DNA of 8,670 bases from JALHVH01 sp964585685 (lineage in GTDB: Bacteria; Acidobacteriota; Aminicenantia; Aminicenantales; Saccharicenantaceae). The stretch spans positions 1 through 8,670 of the forward strand of contig CAZPEP010000030.1 of NCBI GenBank assembly GCA_964585685.1, read 5' to 3'. The position numbers were made by a program, and so were the translations under genes. This document shows, piece after piece, positions 1-6,601 of the stretch. Below the pieces are notes generated by a model that saw nothing but the letters and a program-made list of their open reading frames with translations, ran no database searches and was not told where the DNA came from. Each line of letters begins with the position of its first letter. Within the stretch, counting starts at the first letter, position 1.

Positions 1-2
1 AA

Positions 3-629
3 ATGAGAGAAACCGACTGTGCCAATGTCGGGGGCCTATTCCGCATTATTCAGTCCATCCCATCGCCGAAAGCGGAACCCTTCAAGCAATGGCTGGCCAA
101 GGTCGGTTACGAGCGGATTCAGGACATGAGCGATCCCGCCCGCTCGCTCGACCGGGCCCGCGAATACTGGCAACAGCACGGCCGCAGCGAAAAGTGGATT
201 CAGCAGCGGATGATGGGACAGGAAACCCGCAACAAGCTCACTGACTACTGGAAAGACCACGAGATCGAGGGCGAGGACGAATACGCCATCCTGACCAATA
301 TTATCCACCAGGAATGGTCGGACCTGACGGTTAAAGATCACAAGAACATCAAAGGGTTGAAGACCCAGAACCTGCGCGACCACATGAGCGAGGCGGAGCT
401 GATCTTCACCGCACTGGCGGAACTCTCCACCCGCCAGATCGCCGCAAGTGTTGGAGCCACCGGACTGGCCAAAAATGCCGAGGCGGGCAGGAAGGGCGGC
501 GGAATCGCAAAGAAAGCGCGCCTGGACCTGGAGCAAAAGACCGGGAAAAGCGTGGTAACGGGTGACAATTTTCTGCCTCCGGGGACCACGAAGAAGCGTT
601 TGAAGGGGAAGGATCCCTTCTATGACTGA
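3..629 (+). CDS. Bro-N/DinD-like phage-antirepressor family protein, C-terminal portion (5' end outside the window)
   Basis: This reads as the C-terminal 208 residues of the Bro-N / DNA-damage-inducible protein D-like family, whose members carry an N-terminal Bro-N DNA-binding domain. The Bro-N domain would lie upstream of the window. Family-like stretches are 'LFRIIQSIPSPKAEPFKQWL' (about residues 12-31), 'LAKVGYER' just after it, 'KGLKTQNLRDHMSEAELIF' (about 117-135), and a Gly/Lys-rich tail with 'KTGKSVVTGDNFL'. The same GLK...NL.DHM...EL pattern occurs in E. coli DinD. The Met at base 3 lies at the window edge inside the expected protein, so it is probably not the true start. Family members are found in phages, mobile elements and chromosomes, and the biochemical role is mostly unknown. 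The last 8 nt overlap the next gene. The family call is confident; any function in DNA damage response or antirepression is inference. Confidence 0.8.
   Translation: MRETDCANVGGLFRIIQSIPSPKAEPFKQWLAKVGYERIQDMSDPARSLDRAREYWQQHGRSEKWIQQRMMGQETRNKLTDYWKDHEIEGEDEYAILTNIIHQEWSDLTVKDHKNIKGLKTQNLRDHMSEAELIFTALAELSTRQIAASVGATGLAKNAEAGRKGGGIAKKARLDLEQKTGKSVVTGDNFLPPGTTKKRLKGKDPFYD
602..620 (+). promoter_or_regulatory. Small inverted repeat over the ribosome-binding region of the next gene
   Basis: GAAGGG (602-607) pairs with CCCTTC (615-620) across a 7-nt loop that contains the purine-rich GAAGGA immediately upstream of the ATG at 622. If it folds in the mRNA it would cover or border the Shine-Dalgarno sequence, so that translation of the downstream ORF would depend on ribosomes arriving from the upstream gene. 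The stem is only 6 bp, so this may be chance. Confidence 0.25.
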
Positions 630-1026
630 CAATAAGGAATTGCGCCGGGCCCAGGCGGAACTGGACGCCGCGCGGGCGCGCTTAACGGAAATCTTCATGA
701 ACCTCGTGGATAACGCTGCCAAGTTTATGGGCGATGAGCCGGCGCCGCGTGTCGAAATCGGCGTGGAACAGGCCGGCGAGGATCTGGTGCTCCACGTGCG
801 CGATAACGGAATCGGGATCGATCCGGAGTTGCAGCCTTTGATCTTCGGCCTGTTCCATAAGCTCGATCCCGGCTTGGAGGGCACAGGCATCGGCCTGGCG
901 CTGGTGCGGCGGATCGTGGAGGTGCACGGCGGCAGGATCTGGGTCGATTCGGAAGGTCCCGGCAAGGGCACGACGTTCCGGTTCACCCTGGCGAAGACGA
1001 GACGGGGAGTCGGCCGAATAAGTTGA
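622..1026 (+). CDS. Truncated histidine kinase: isolated HATPase_c domain joined to a PAS-kinase linker remnant
   Basis: The 134-residue product is almost only the ATP-binding domain of a histidine kinase. The N box is NLVDNAAKF (27-35), the G1 box DNGIGID (61-67), the F box IFGLFHKL (74-81), and the G2 box GTGIGLALVRRIVEVHGG (87-104). No His-phosphoacceptor helix (H box) or sensor domain is present. Residues 3-20 (NKELRRAQAELDAARAR) match the linker that in many PAS kinases runs into a PAS domain starting YFDLYDLAPVG. Here they jump instead to 'LTEIFMNLVDN', which normally follows the H-box region. This looks like an in-frame internal deletion of a larger kinase. The ATG overlaps the end of the upstream gene (shared ATGACTGA), so it could be translated by coupling. 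It cannot autophosphorylate in cis. It may be a decaying relic, an ATP-binding partner or a dominant-negative fragment. It may equally be counted as a pseudogene. Confidence 0.75.
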   Translation: MTDNKELRRAQAELDAARARLTEIFMNLVDNAAKFMGDEPAPRVEIGVEQAGEDLVLHVRDNGIGIDPELQPLIFGLFHKLDPGLEGTGIGLALVRRIVEVHGGRIWVDSEGPGKGTTFRFTLAKTRRGVGRIS

Positions 1027-1028
1027 TA

Positions 1029-1060
1029 TTTACATTTGGATACGATATATGTATACATAT
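1029..1060 (+). promoter_or_regulatory. Candidate promoter and palindromic operator of the abiE operon
   Basis: In the 62-nt gap before the antitoxin gene, TTTACA (1029-1034) and TATACA (1052-1057) are separated by 17 nt, a plausible sigma-70 pair. An alternative pair is TTGATA (1023-1028) with TATATG (1046-1051), also 17 nt apart. The -10 region lies inside a perfect 14-bp palindrome, ATATGTATACATAT (1047-1060). AbiEi antitoxins of known systems bind inverted repeats in their own promoter and repress it. An operator overlapping the -10 would fit, but the role here is inferred from position. The stretch is clearly more A/T-rich than its neighbours. Confidence 0.5.
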
Positions 1061-1088
1061 GCAAACAGATGCTTAGGCGGCTAATTAA

Positions 1089-1904
1089 ATGATAATGCCC
1101 GGAAGCAAGCAATATGGAGCTTTTAAAGCTTGGGTTGAGGCGTTGCCCTCCCAGGGGCGGTACTCGTTCACTCGGGACGAGGCCATGAAGGCTTTCGGCC
1201 TGAACCGAAAGGCCTTCAATCGGTCGGCCGGTCGGCTGTCCTCCAGGAAGAAGATTGCTCGAATCCACGGCAAGTTCTATGTCGTCGTGCCGCTGGAGTA
1301 TGCCGCCGTGGGAGTGGTGCCCGCCGACTGGTTCATCGTGAAGCTCATGGAGCACTTGGGGCGGCCTTTCTACGTTGGCGCGCTCAGCGCGGCGGAATAC
1401 CACGGCGCCGCCCATCAGCGTCCCCAGCGATATCAAGTGGTTACGGACCGTCCTCTGCGTGACATCGCATGCCGGGGTGTCGGCATACGTTTCCTGGTCA
1501 AGGGCAAGCTTAAGGAAACCCCGGTTCAGCAGTTCAAGGGCGTGACCGGCTATATTCCCGTTTCGACCCCCGAGGCAACCGCGATTGACCTGATTCGATA
1601 CAGCCGTCGGGTTGGCGGGCTGGACCAGGTGCTGACCGTGCTGCAGGAACTCGGGGAAGTTCTGAGCCCGATCAAGCTGGTGGAGGCGGCGAAGATCGAC
1701 GGCCATGTCGCCACCGCTCAGCGGTTGGGTTGGCTGTTGGAGAAGAGCGCCTTCGCCGCAAAAGCCGGCCGGTTGGCTTTTTGGGTTTCAAAGCAGAAGC
1801 CGTTGCCGACCAAGCTTGAACCCTCTCTGCCGCTGCGGGGATCGATACGCGATAAACGATGGAACATCTGGATCAACTCGGAGGTTGAGGGGGATTTGTC
1901 GTGA
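1089..1904 (+). CDS. abiEi: AbiEi-type antitoxin (type IV toxin-antitoxin, winged-helix transcriptional regulator)
   Basis: This 271-residue protein has the length and layout of AbiEi antitoxins. An N-terminal winged helix-turn-helix lies at about residues 10-60 (TRDEAMKAFGLNRKAFNRSAGRLSSRKKI, then the 'HGKFYVVVP' wing). It is followed by the AbiEi core with 'PADWFIVKLMEHLGRPFYVG', 'LSAAEYHGAAHQRPQRYQVV' (about 78-120) and 'VSTPEATAIDLI' (about 157-168). In characterised AbiE systems the N-terminal domain represses the operon and the C-terminal part neutralises the toxin without stable binding, which is the basis of the 'type IV' label. ATG 1089 has AGGCGG (1075-1080) 8 nt upstream; ATG 1095 is an alternative two codons in. 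The stop overlaps the toxin start, so the two are translationally coupled. The family call is firm; phage-defence activity is inference. Confidence 0.88.
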   Translation: MIMPGSKQYGAFKAWVEALPSQGRYSFTRDEAMKAFGLNRKAFNRSAGRLSSRKKIARIHGKFYVVVPLEYAAVGVVPADWFIVKLMEHLGRPFYVGALSAAEYHGAAHQRPQRYQVVTDRPLRDIACRGVGIRFLVKGKLKETPVQQFKGVTGYIPVSTPEATAIDLIRYSRRVGGLDQVLTVLQELGEVLSPIKLVEAAKIDGHVATAQRLGWLLEKSAFAAKAGRLAFWVSKQKPLPTKLEPSLPLRGSIRDKRWNIWINSEVEGDLS

Positions 1905-2689
1905 TTCCAAGGGCCTACATCAACGCGTGGCGGGCGCAGGCCCCCTGGCGTTCGGATGCAAAGGTCGAGCAGGATTTGATAATCTGCCGCGCGATGGTCG
2001 AAATCTTCAACAATCCCGTTTTGTCGAAGCATCTTGTGTTGCGCGGTGGCACGGCGATGCACAAGCTGTTCTTCAGCCCGCCGCGCCGCTATTCGGAGGA
2101 TATTGATCTTGTGCAGATCGAAGGAGGCCCCATCGGGCCCATCTTTGATGTGCTGAGGGATACGCTGATGCCCATCCTCGGGACGCCGCAGAGGAAGCAA
2201 GGCCCGGGTGTGGTCACTCTGACGTTCCGTATGATGTCCGAAAGTCCTCCGGTCATTCCCCTGAAGCTGAAAGTGGAGATCAACTCCAGGGAACATTTTA
2301 CCGTGCTGGGCGCGCAGAAGAAGCCGTTCTCCATCACGTCGCCCTGGTTCACGGGGCATTGCGACATTCCCACCTTCAGCCTGAACGAGCTTCTGGCGAC
2401 CAAGCTTCGCGCCCTGTATCAACGCCGGAAAGGCCGGGACCTGTTCGATCTGTGGCTCGGGTTGACCGAGGGGAAGGCCGATGGACAACAGATCGTCGGC
2501 ACATTTCGAAAATACATGGAATTCGCGGGCCTCCGGGTGAGTCTCGCGGAGTTTGTCGAGAACCTGGCGTCGAAGCGTCGGCATCCGGGATTCACGGCCG
2601 ATCTTGGGGATTTGTTGCCCGTCGTAGCAGATTACAATTTCGAAGCGGGCTTTGCGGTTGTCGAACGCGAAATCGTGCCGCGGCTTTGA
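1901..2689 (+). CDS. abiEii: AbiEii-type toxin, nucleotidyltransferase (DUF1814 / NTase fold)
   Basis: A 262-residue nucleotidyltransferase-fold toxin partnered with the preceding antitoxin. The NTase signature is intact: GGT at 49-51 (LRGGTAMHK), then the Asp pair in YSEDIDLV (D67, D69), a further acidic strand KVEIN (124-128, E126), and the conserved helix NELLATKLRALYQRRKGRDLFDLW (162-185, with K168 and D180). Relatives such as lactococcal AbiEii bind GTP and cause growth arrest, and mycobacterial MenT toxins add nucleotides to tRNA acceptor ends. The actual substrate here cannot be read from sequence. The start is GTG 1901, sharing GTGA with the antitoxin stop, preceded by the purine-rich GAGGTTGAGGGGGA (1881-1894). 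All recognisable catalytic residues are present, so the toxin is probably active. Confidence 0.9.
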   Translation: MIPRAYINAWRAQAPWRSDAKVEQDLIICRAMVEIFNNPVLSKHLVLRGGTAMHKLFFSPPRRYSEDIDLVQIEGGPIGPIFDVLRDTLMPILGTPQRKQGPGVVTLTFRMMSESPPVIPLKLKVEINSREHFTVLGAQKKPFSITSPWFTGHCDIPTFSLNELLATKLRALYQRRKGRDLFDLWLGLTEGKADGQQIVGTFRKYMEFAGLRVSLAEFVENLASKRRHPGFTADLGDLLPVVADYNFEAGFAVVEREIVPRL

Positions 2690-2754
2690 GGAAAGAGGCT
2701 GAAGTCCGGGTTGCGGAGACCCCCTGGGGTGATGATGATTAAAAGAGGCGCAAG

Positions 2755-5556
2755 ATGACTAAAAAGAAGAAAACCGGACACGACGATTCCGCCGACCTGC
2801 GCGAGCGGGAGGAGGAGGCGCTACGGGAGAGTGAAGAGCGGTTCGAACTTGCCATCGCCGGTTCGAACGGCGGCCTGTGGGACATGGTCTTTTCTGGCAC
2901 CCCTCCGAATGTCATTCCCGACGAGATCTATCTCTCGCCGCGCTTGAAGGGATTTATCGGCTACCAGGACGACGAGTTCCCCAACTCCATGGAAGCCTGG
3001 AAAAGCTGCATCCTCCCCGAAGACCGGACACGAGTGGACCAAAGCGCCCTAGATCACCGAGAGGGTCGGACAGAGAAACACCAAGTCGAATATCGTATCC
3101 GCCACAAGGATGGCAGCCTGCGCTGGATTTACAGCCGGGGCAAAATCCTGAGGGACGAGCGCGGTATCCCCCAGAGGTGGACCGGAATTGATTGGGACAT
3201 CACCGAGCGCAAACGGGCGGAGGAGGCGCTGGCGCAGCAGAATGATGCATTGTCAAAACTCAACCATTTTTCCATCGAATTGTCGATGCTGTCACCGGAA
3301 GATAATCTCGAAGTGTTCATTACCAAGCGGATTAAAGAATTTACCGGGGCCGTGGCGGCGACATTCTCCGAATACAACCCTGAAAATCGAACATTAACCC
3401 CCAAACATATTGAACTGGAGCCCGGGCTGCTCGAAAAAGTCGTTAACCTGCTCCGCAAACAAGTGAACAAAAACCACGCTGTCGTCAGCGATGAGATGTA
3501 CCGAGAGATGACCAAGGAAAGCATCGGGATGCGCAGAACCCTATACGAGGCGTCCTTTGGGGCCATCTCGCATCCAGTGGAAGCGACGATACAGGCATTG
3601 CTCAAGGCGGACCGGTTCATCGGATTAGCCTATCTCATTGAGGGGAAACTTTACGGTTCATCCCTGCTCGCGATGAGCAAGGATCAACCCGATCTGCCGA
3701 AGGAAATATTAGAGAACTTCCTTTTCCTGGCGACTGTGTCCTTTCGCCGTAAGCACGCGGAGGATGCGCTGAAGAAGAGCTCTCAGTTTTTAAAAGATAC
3801 CGGAGAAATGGCCAAAGTCGGAGGTTGGGAGCTTGACCTCTCGACCAAGGAGGTCTCATGGACTGAAGAGGTCGGGCGGCTCCACGGAGTCGAGCCGGAA
3901 TTTAGGCCGAAGCTGGAAGAAGCTCTGAATTTCTATGCGCCCGAATCTAGGCCGGCTTTAGAGGAAGCATTGAAGAAAGCCGCGGAAACGGGCGAACCTT
4001 ACGATCTTGAATCCCTTTTCATTCCATTAGGCAGCAAAGATAAGATTTGGGTGCGGTCGCTTGGAAAAGCTGTTACCAGCGGCGGCAAAATCGTAAAACT
4101 TGCCGGGACATTTCAGAATATTGATAAATATATACGGATGGAGGAGGCGCTGCGGGAGAGCGAGGCGCGTTATCGTGAATTGTTCGAAGCGGAATCCGAT
4201 GCAATCGTTCTGATTGATAACGCGACCGGCAACATTCTTGAAGCCAATAGCGCGACGGTGGCTCTATATGGATACGACCACGCTGAGTTGCTGACAAAGA
4301 GGAATACGGACTTGTCGGCAGAGCCGGAGGAGTCTCAGCGGGTCACTCATGGGACGCCGATCATCTCGGATCAGGTCGTGACTATTCCGTTGCGTCTCCA
4401 TCGCAAAAAGGATGGCACCGTTTTCCCGACCGAGATCACGGGACGCTTTTTCATCCGGGAAGGACGATCGGTTCACATTGTGGCGATCCGCGATATCACC
4501 GAGCGCAAGCAGGCGGAGGATGCGCTGCGAGAAAGTAAGGACTTCGCAGAAAACCTCATTGCTTCGATGCAAGATGGGTTTTCGGTACTGGATAGTGACG
4601 GCGTTCAGATTGATGTCAATGCTTCTCTTTGTCAGATGACTGGCTTTTCAAGAGAGGAACTCATAGGAGTTGGATCGCCGCACCCCTATTGGCCACCGGA
4701 GGCATACGAAGAGATAGAGAAGGGATTCCAGAAGACCTTGCGGGGCGAATTCAACGACGTTGAATTGACTTTCATGCGAAAAAACGGCGAGCGCTTTCCC
4801 GTAATCGTCAGCCCCTCCTGGGTCAAGGACAAGCAAGGCAATGTAGTTAGTTACTTTGCAACGGTCAAAGACATCACTGAGCGCAAGGGGGTGGAGGAGG
4901 CGCTGAGAGAGAGTGAGGAACGGTATCGTACCGTCGCGCGATTGAGTTCAGAATTCGCTTATTCCTGTATCCATGCCGGCGATGATGATTATGAGGTGGA
5001 TTGGATCACGGATGCGTTTTTTACCCTCACCGGTTATTCGGACGCCGAATTGCATGAACAGAGATGCTGGTTGTTCGTATCGCATCCGGATGATCGTGAA
5101 ACGGCTACTAAATCTCTGCGCGAATTGAAAGCCGGTGAATCCGACACAAGGGAATTCCGTATTGTAACCAAGGGCGGGCGGGTTCTGTGCATTATCAGCC
5201 ACATGGAATGCCGGGCTGATCCAAAAGCGCGCGGCTTACGTATTTTTGGCGCTGTGCAAGACATCACTGAACGCAAGCGGGCGGAGGAGGAGAAACGCCG
5301 TCTGGAAGAGCGTTCCCGCAAAATTGTGGAAGATATTTTCCGGTTCATTCCGGAAGGCGTGCTGGTTTTCTCCCGTAAGATGGAATTGCTCCGTCAGAAC
5401 CAGGCATTCCGGAAGCTGGTGAGCGGATACGCCGGGCGTTTAGGTTTTTCTGAAGATGAACTGGGAAACTTCATCATTGACAAAATCAAGGCCGGTCTGG
5501 GGGATAACAATATAAAAGAGATAAGAATTTCGAGGAAGCATGAAACCGGGAAATAA
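2755..5556 (+). CDS. Multi-PAS/GAF sensor protein lacking a kinase domain
   Basis: A 933-residue soluble sensor with no signal peptide or membrane segment visible. Approximate layout: basic start and coiled linker (1-30), PAS1 with PAC end (30-150), GAF-like domain (162-336), PAS2 (345-455), PAS3 (473-582), PAS4 (595-708), PAS5 (722-838), and an incomplete sixth PAS (857-933). Most domains end in the DITERK motif (D148, D580, D706, D836) followed by the AEEALRESEERY helix. PAS2 has the degenerate FQNIDKYI. PAS domains sense small ligands, redox state or light and pass the signal along the linker helices. No H box, HATPase, GGDEF, EAL or HTH follows: the protein stops in the middle of PAS6 after 'KEIRISRKHETGK'. 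ATG 2755 has AGAGG 6 nt upstream. It probably acts with the kinase encoded at 6588, from which it may have been separated. Ligands are unknown. Confidence 0.85.
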   Translation: MTKKKKTGHDDSADLREREEEALRESEERFELAIAGSNGGLWDMVFSGTPPNVIPDEIYLSPRLKGFIGYQDDEFPNSMEAWKSCILPEDRTRVDQSALDHREGRTEKHQVEYRIRHKDGSLRWIYSRGKILRDERGIPQRWTGIDWDITERKRAEEALAQQNDALSKLNHFSIELSMLSPEDNLEVFITKRIKEFTGAVAATFSEYNPENRTLTPKHIELEPGLLEKVVNLLRKQVNKNHAVVSDEMYREMTKESIGMRRTLYEASFGAISHPVEATIQALLKADRFIGLAYLIEGKLYGSSLLAMSKDQPDLPKEILENFLFLATVSFRRKHAEDALKKSSQFLKDTGEMAKVGGWELDLSTKEVSWTEEVGRLHGVEPEFRPKLEEALNFYAPESRPALEEALKKAAETGEPYDLESLFIPLGSKDKIWVRSLGKAVTSGGKIVKLAGTFQNIDKYIRMEEALRESEARYRELFEAESDAIVLIDNATGNILEANSATVALYGYDHAELLTKRNTDLSAEPEESQRVTHGTPIISDQVVTIPLRLHRKKDGTVFPTEITGRFFIREGRSVHIVAIRDITERKQAEDALRESKDFAENLIASMQDGFSVLDSDGVQIDVNASLCQMTGFSREELIGVGSPHPYWPPEAYEEIEKGFQKTLRGEFNDVELTFMRKNGERFPVIVSPSWVKDKQGNVVSYFATVKDITERKGVEEALRESEERYRTVARLSSEFAYSCIHAGDDDYEVDWITDAFFTLTGYSDAELHEQRCWLFVSHPDDRETATKSLRELKAGESDTREFRIVTKGGRVLCIISHMECRADPKARGLRIFGAVQDITERKRAEEEKRRLEERSRKIVEDIFRFIPEGVLVFSRKMELLRQNQAFRKLVSGYAGRLGFSEDELGNFIIDKIKAGLGDNNIKEIRISRKHETGK

Positions 5557-6601
5557 ACCTGAAGAAAAAATCGGCAAAATAATATTTTCCGGAGTTCTCT
5601 CCATGCCGACGACGAAATATCGGGAGTATATTGCCTCTGTATGCGGCGCTCCGGCTGCTTCCCGGAGATATGATGACGGTCAAACCGGGGAGACGGTTTT
5701 CGCCCGCGTGAAAATTTCCGGGCTCAATCCGGTGGGGGAAATTGCCGATCATTGCTTTACGGAAATATTTCCTGTTCCGGCCGGCGCCGACCTGCGGACA
5801 ATATGTTCCCTGCGCTGGATAAATACCCGCAACCGGTTTTCGCGGCATATCATGCAGAGCTTAATGCGGCGCCAAAAGCGGTATTGGCTGACCGAACGGG
5901 AAACGGATTTAAGGCCGTTGGGCTTGAAACGGTTCCTTACAGAGTATCCATTGCGGTATCTCGATATTTCGCGGTTATCAAGGCTGCTTGCCGTGCTTTG
6001 GGTGAAGACGCCGAAAGGCAGAAATATGAGTTTGCGCAGTCTGTTTGTTTCCAACCGGAGGTCTTGCTCATTTGTTATCAGAGAAATGATAAATCAAACC
6101 ACGGATTCCCTGAACGATCGCGAGATAAGCGAGCGCTTACTGCAAAGAGGGAGGGCTATTGCTGTCAGAACGGTTTGCTATGCCCGCGGATTGCTGCATA
6201 TTCCCAATTTTGCCGAGAGAGAAAGAGGCGGATATGAAGACGACGTTTTATTCAGCCGTTATTTTCAATTGAGCAAAGAGAATATTGATCAGATTCCCGA
6301 GGTTCCCGCTATTTATGAATTAAGTGCCGCCGAGGGCATCAATTACCGGAACGGCATAAGTAAAGCAGTCTATCTGGGGGCGACCAAATGTTTGCGCAGG
6401 CGCCTGATGCATTACCCAGACGGGCAAATAAATAACACGGCGTTGCTTCCGATCATAAAAGAAGCCGGCGTCAATGTCAGATATTTCCCGACGGATAATT
6501 ACCGGGATTGTGAAAAACGACTGTTGCTGAATTTCAAAGCCTGTTTTGGAGAATTACCGATGGCGAACGTGCTGGGAGGTGGAACCGATGAAATCCGATG
6601 A
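5540..6601 (+). CDS. Unrecognised protein with C-terminal GIY-YIG-like nuclease domain
   Basis: A 353-residue frame lying between the sensor and kinase genes, overlapping them by 17 and 14 nt. Residues about 253-347 look like a GIY-YIG domain: AIY (257-259) stands for GIY, YLG (278-280) for YIG, then a basic helix LRRRLMHY (285-292) supplying the catalytic Arg, E325 in 'CEKRLLLNF', and N343 in 'PMANV'. This spacing resembles UvrC (E in the LLLE helix, N after 'RY'). Such domains cleave DNA as hydrolases. I do not recognise the first about 235 residues. Of these, about 1-85 look like a normal protein, but about 88-175 are rich in Arg, Leu and Ser and look out of frame; see the next entry. ATG 5540 has GAGG 4 nt upstream; ATG 6086 would give a 171-residue version. 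The base composition is more A/T-rich than the flanks. The domain call rests on motifs only. Confidence 0.55.
   Translation: MKPGNKPEEKIGKIIFSGVLSMPTTKYREYIASVCGAPAASRRYDDGQTGETVFARVKISGLNPVGEIADHCFTEIFPVPAGADLRTICSLRWINTRNRFSRHIMQSLMRRQKRYWLTERETDLRPLGLKRFLTEYPLRYLDISRLSRLLAVLWVKTPKGRNMSLRSLFVSNRRSCSFVIREMINQTTDSLNDREISERLLQRGRAIAVRTVCYARGLLHIPNFAERERGGYEDDVLFSRYFQLSKENIDQIPEVPAIYELSAAEGINYRNGISKAVYLGATKCLRRRLMHYPDGQINNTALLPIIKEAGVNVRYFPTDNYRDCEKRLLLNFKACFGELPMANVLGGGTDEIR
5803..6075 (+). other. Frame-1 segment with stronger coding signal than the annotated frame
   Basis: Between about 5803 and 6075, reading frame 1 gives a normal-looking protein stretch (starting MFPALDKYPQPVF, then AAPKAVLADRTGNGFKAV and RYFAVIKAACRALGEDAE) with many G-starting codons, as in real genes. 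Frame 2, used by the 353-residue ORF, gives an Arg/Leu/Ser-rich stretch here. Frame 1 stays open from 5752 to 6237, but after about 6090 it in turn loses its coding look while frame 2 recovers it (MINQTTDSLNDREISERLL from ATG 6086). The simplest reading is one protein whose coding frame shifts near 5800 and back near 6060-6090. Overlapping genes or sequencing errors are alternatives. The judgement is by eye from codon texture. Confidence 0.5.

Noticed and set aside
36..1706. 556-codon open frame on the minus strand
   Set aside because: It lies antisense to three better-supported genes with clear family motifs, and its translation is low-complexity, rich in Arg, Leu, Pro and Ser, with no recognisable domain. 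High GC in the opposite strand explains the absence of stops.
1718..2584. 288-codon open frame on the minus strand opposite the AbiE genes
   Set aside because: The AbiEii NTase motifs on the + strand are unambiguous and the antisense product resembles no family.
2719..2732. ACCCC/GGGGT inverted repeat between the toxin and sensor genes as a terminator or operator
   Set aside because: The arms are separated by only 2 nt, which is too short for an RNA loop, and no T-tract follows; it is probably chance.
2359..2742. 127-codon + strand frame overlapping the end of the toxin gene
   Set aside because: It is a shifted frame of the AbiEii gene, Arg/Gly-rich, without its own ribosome-binding site or family motif.
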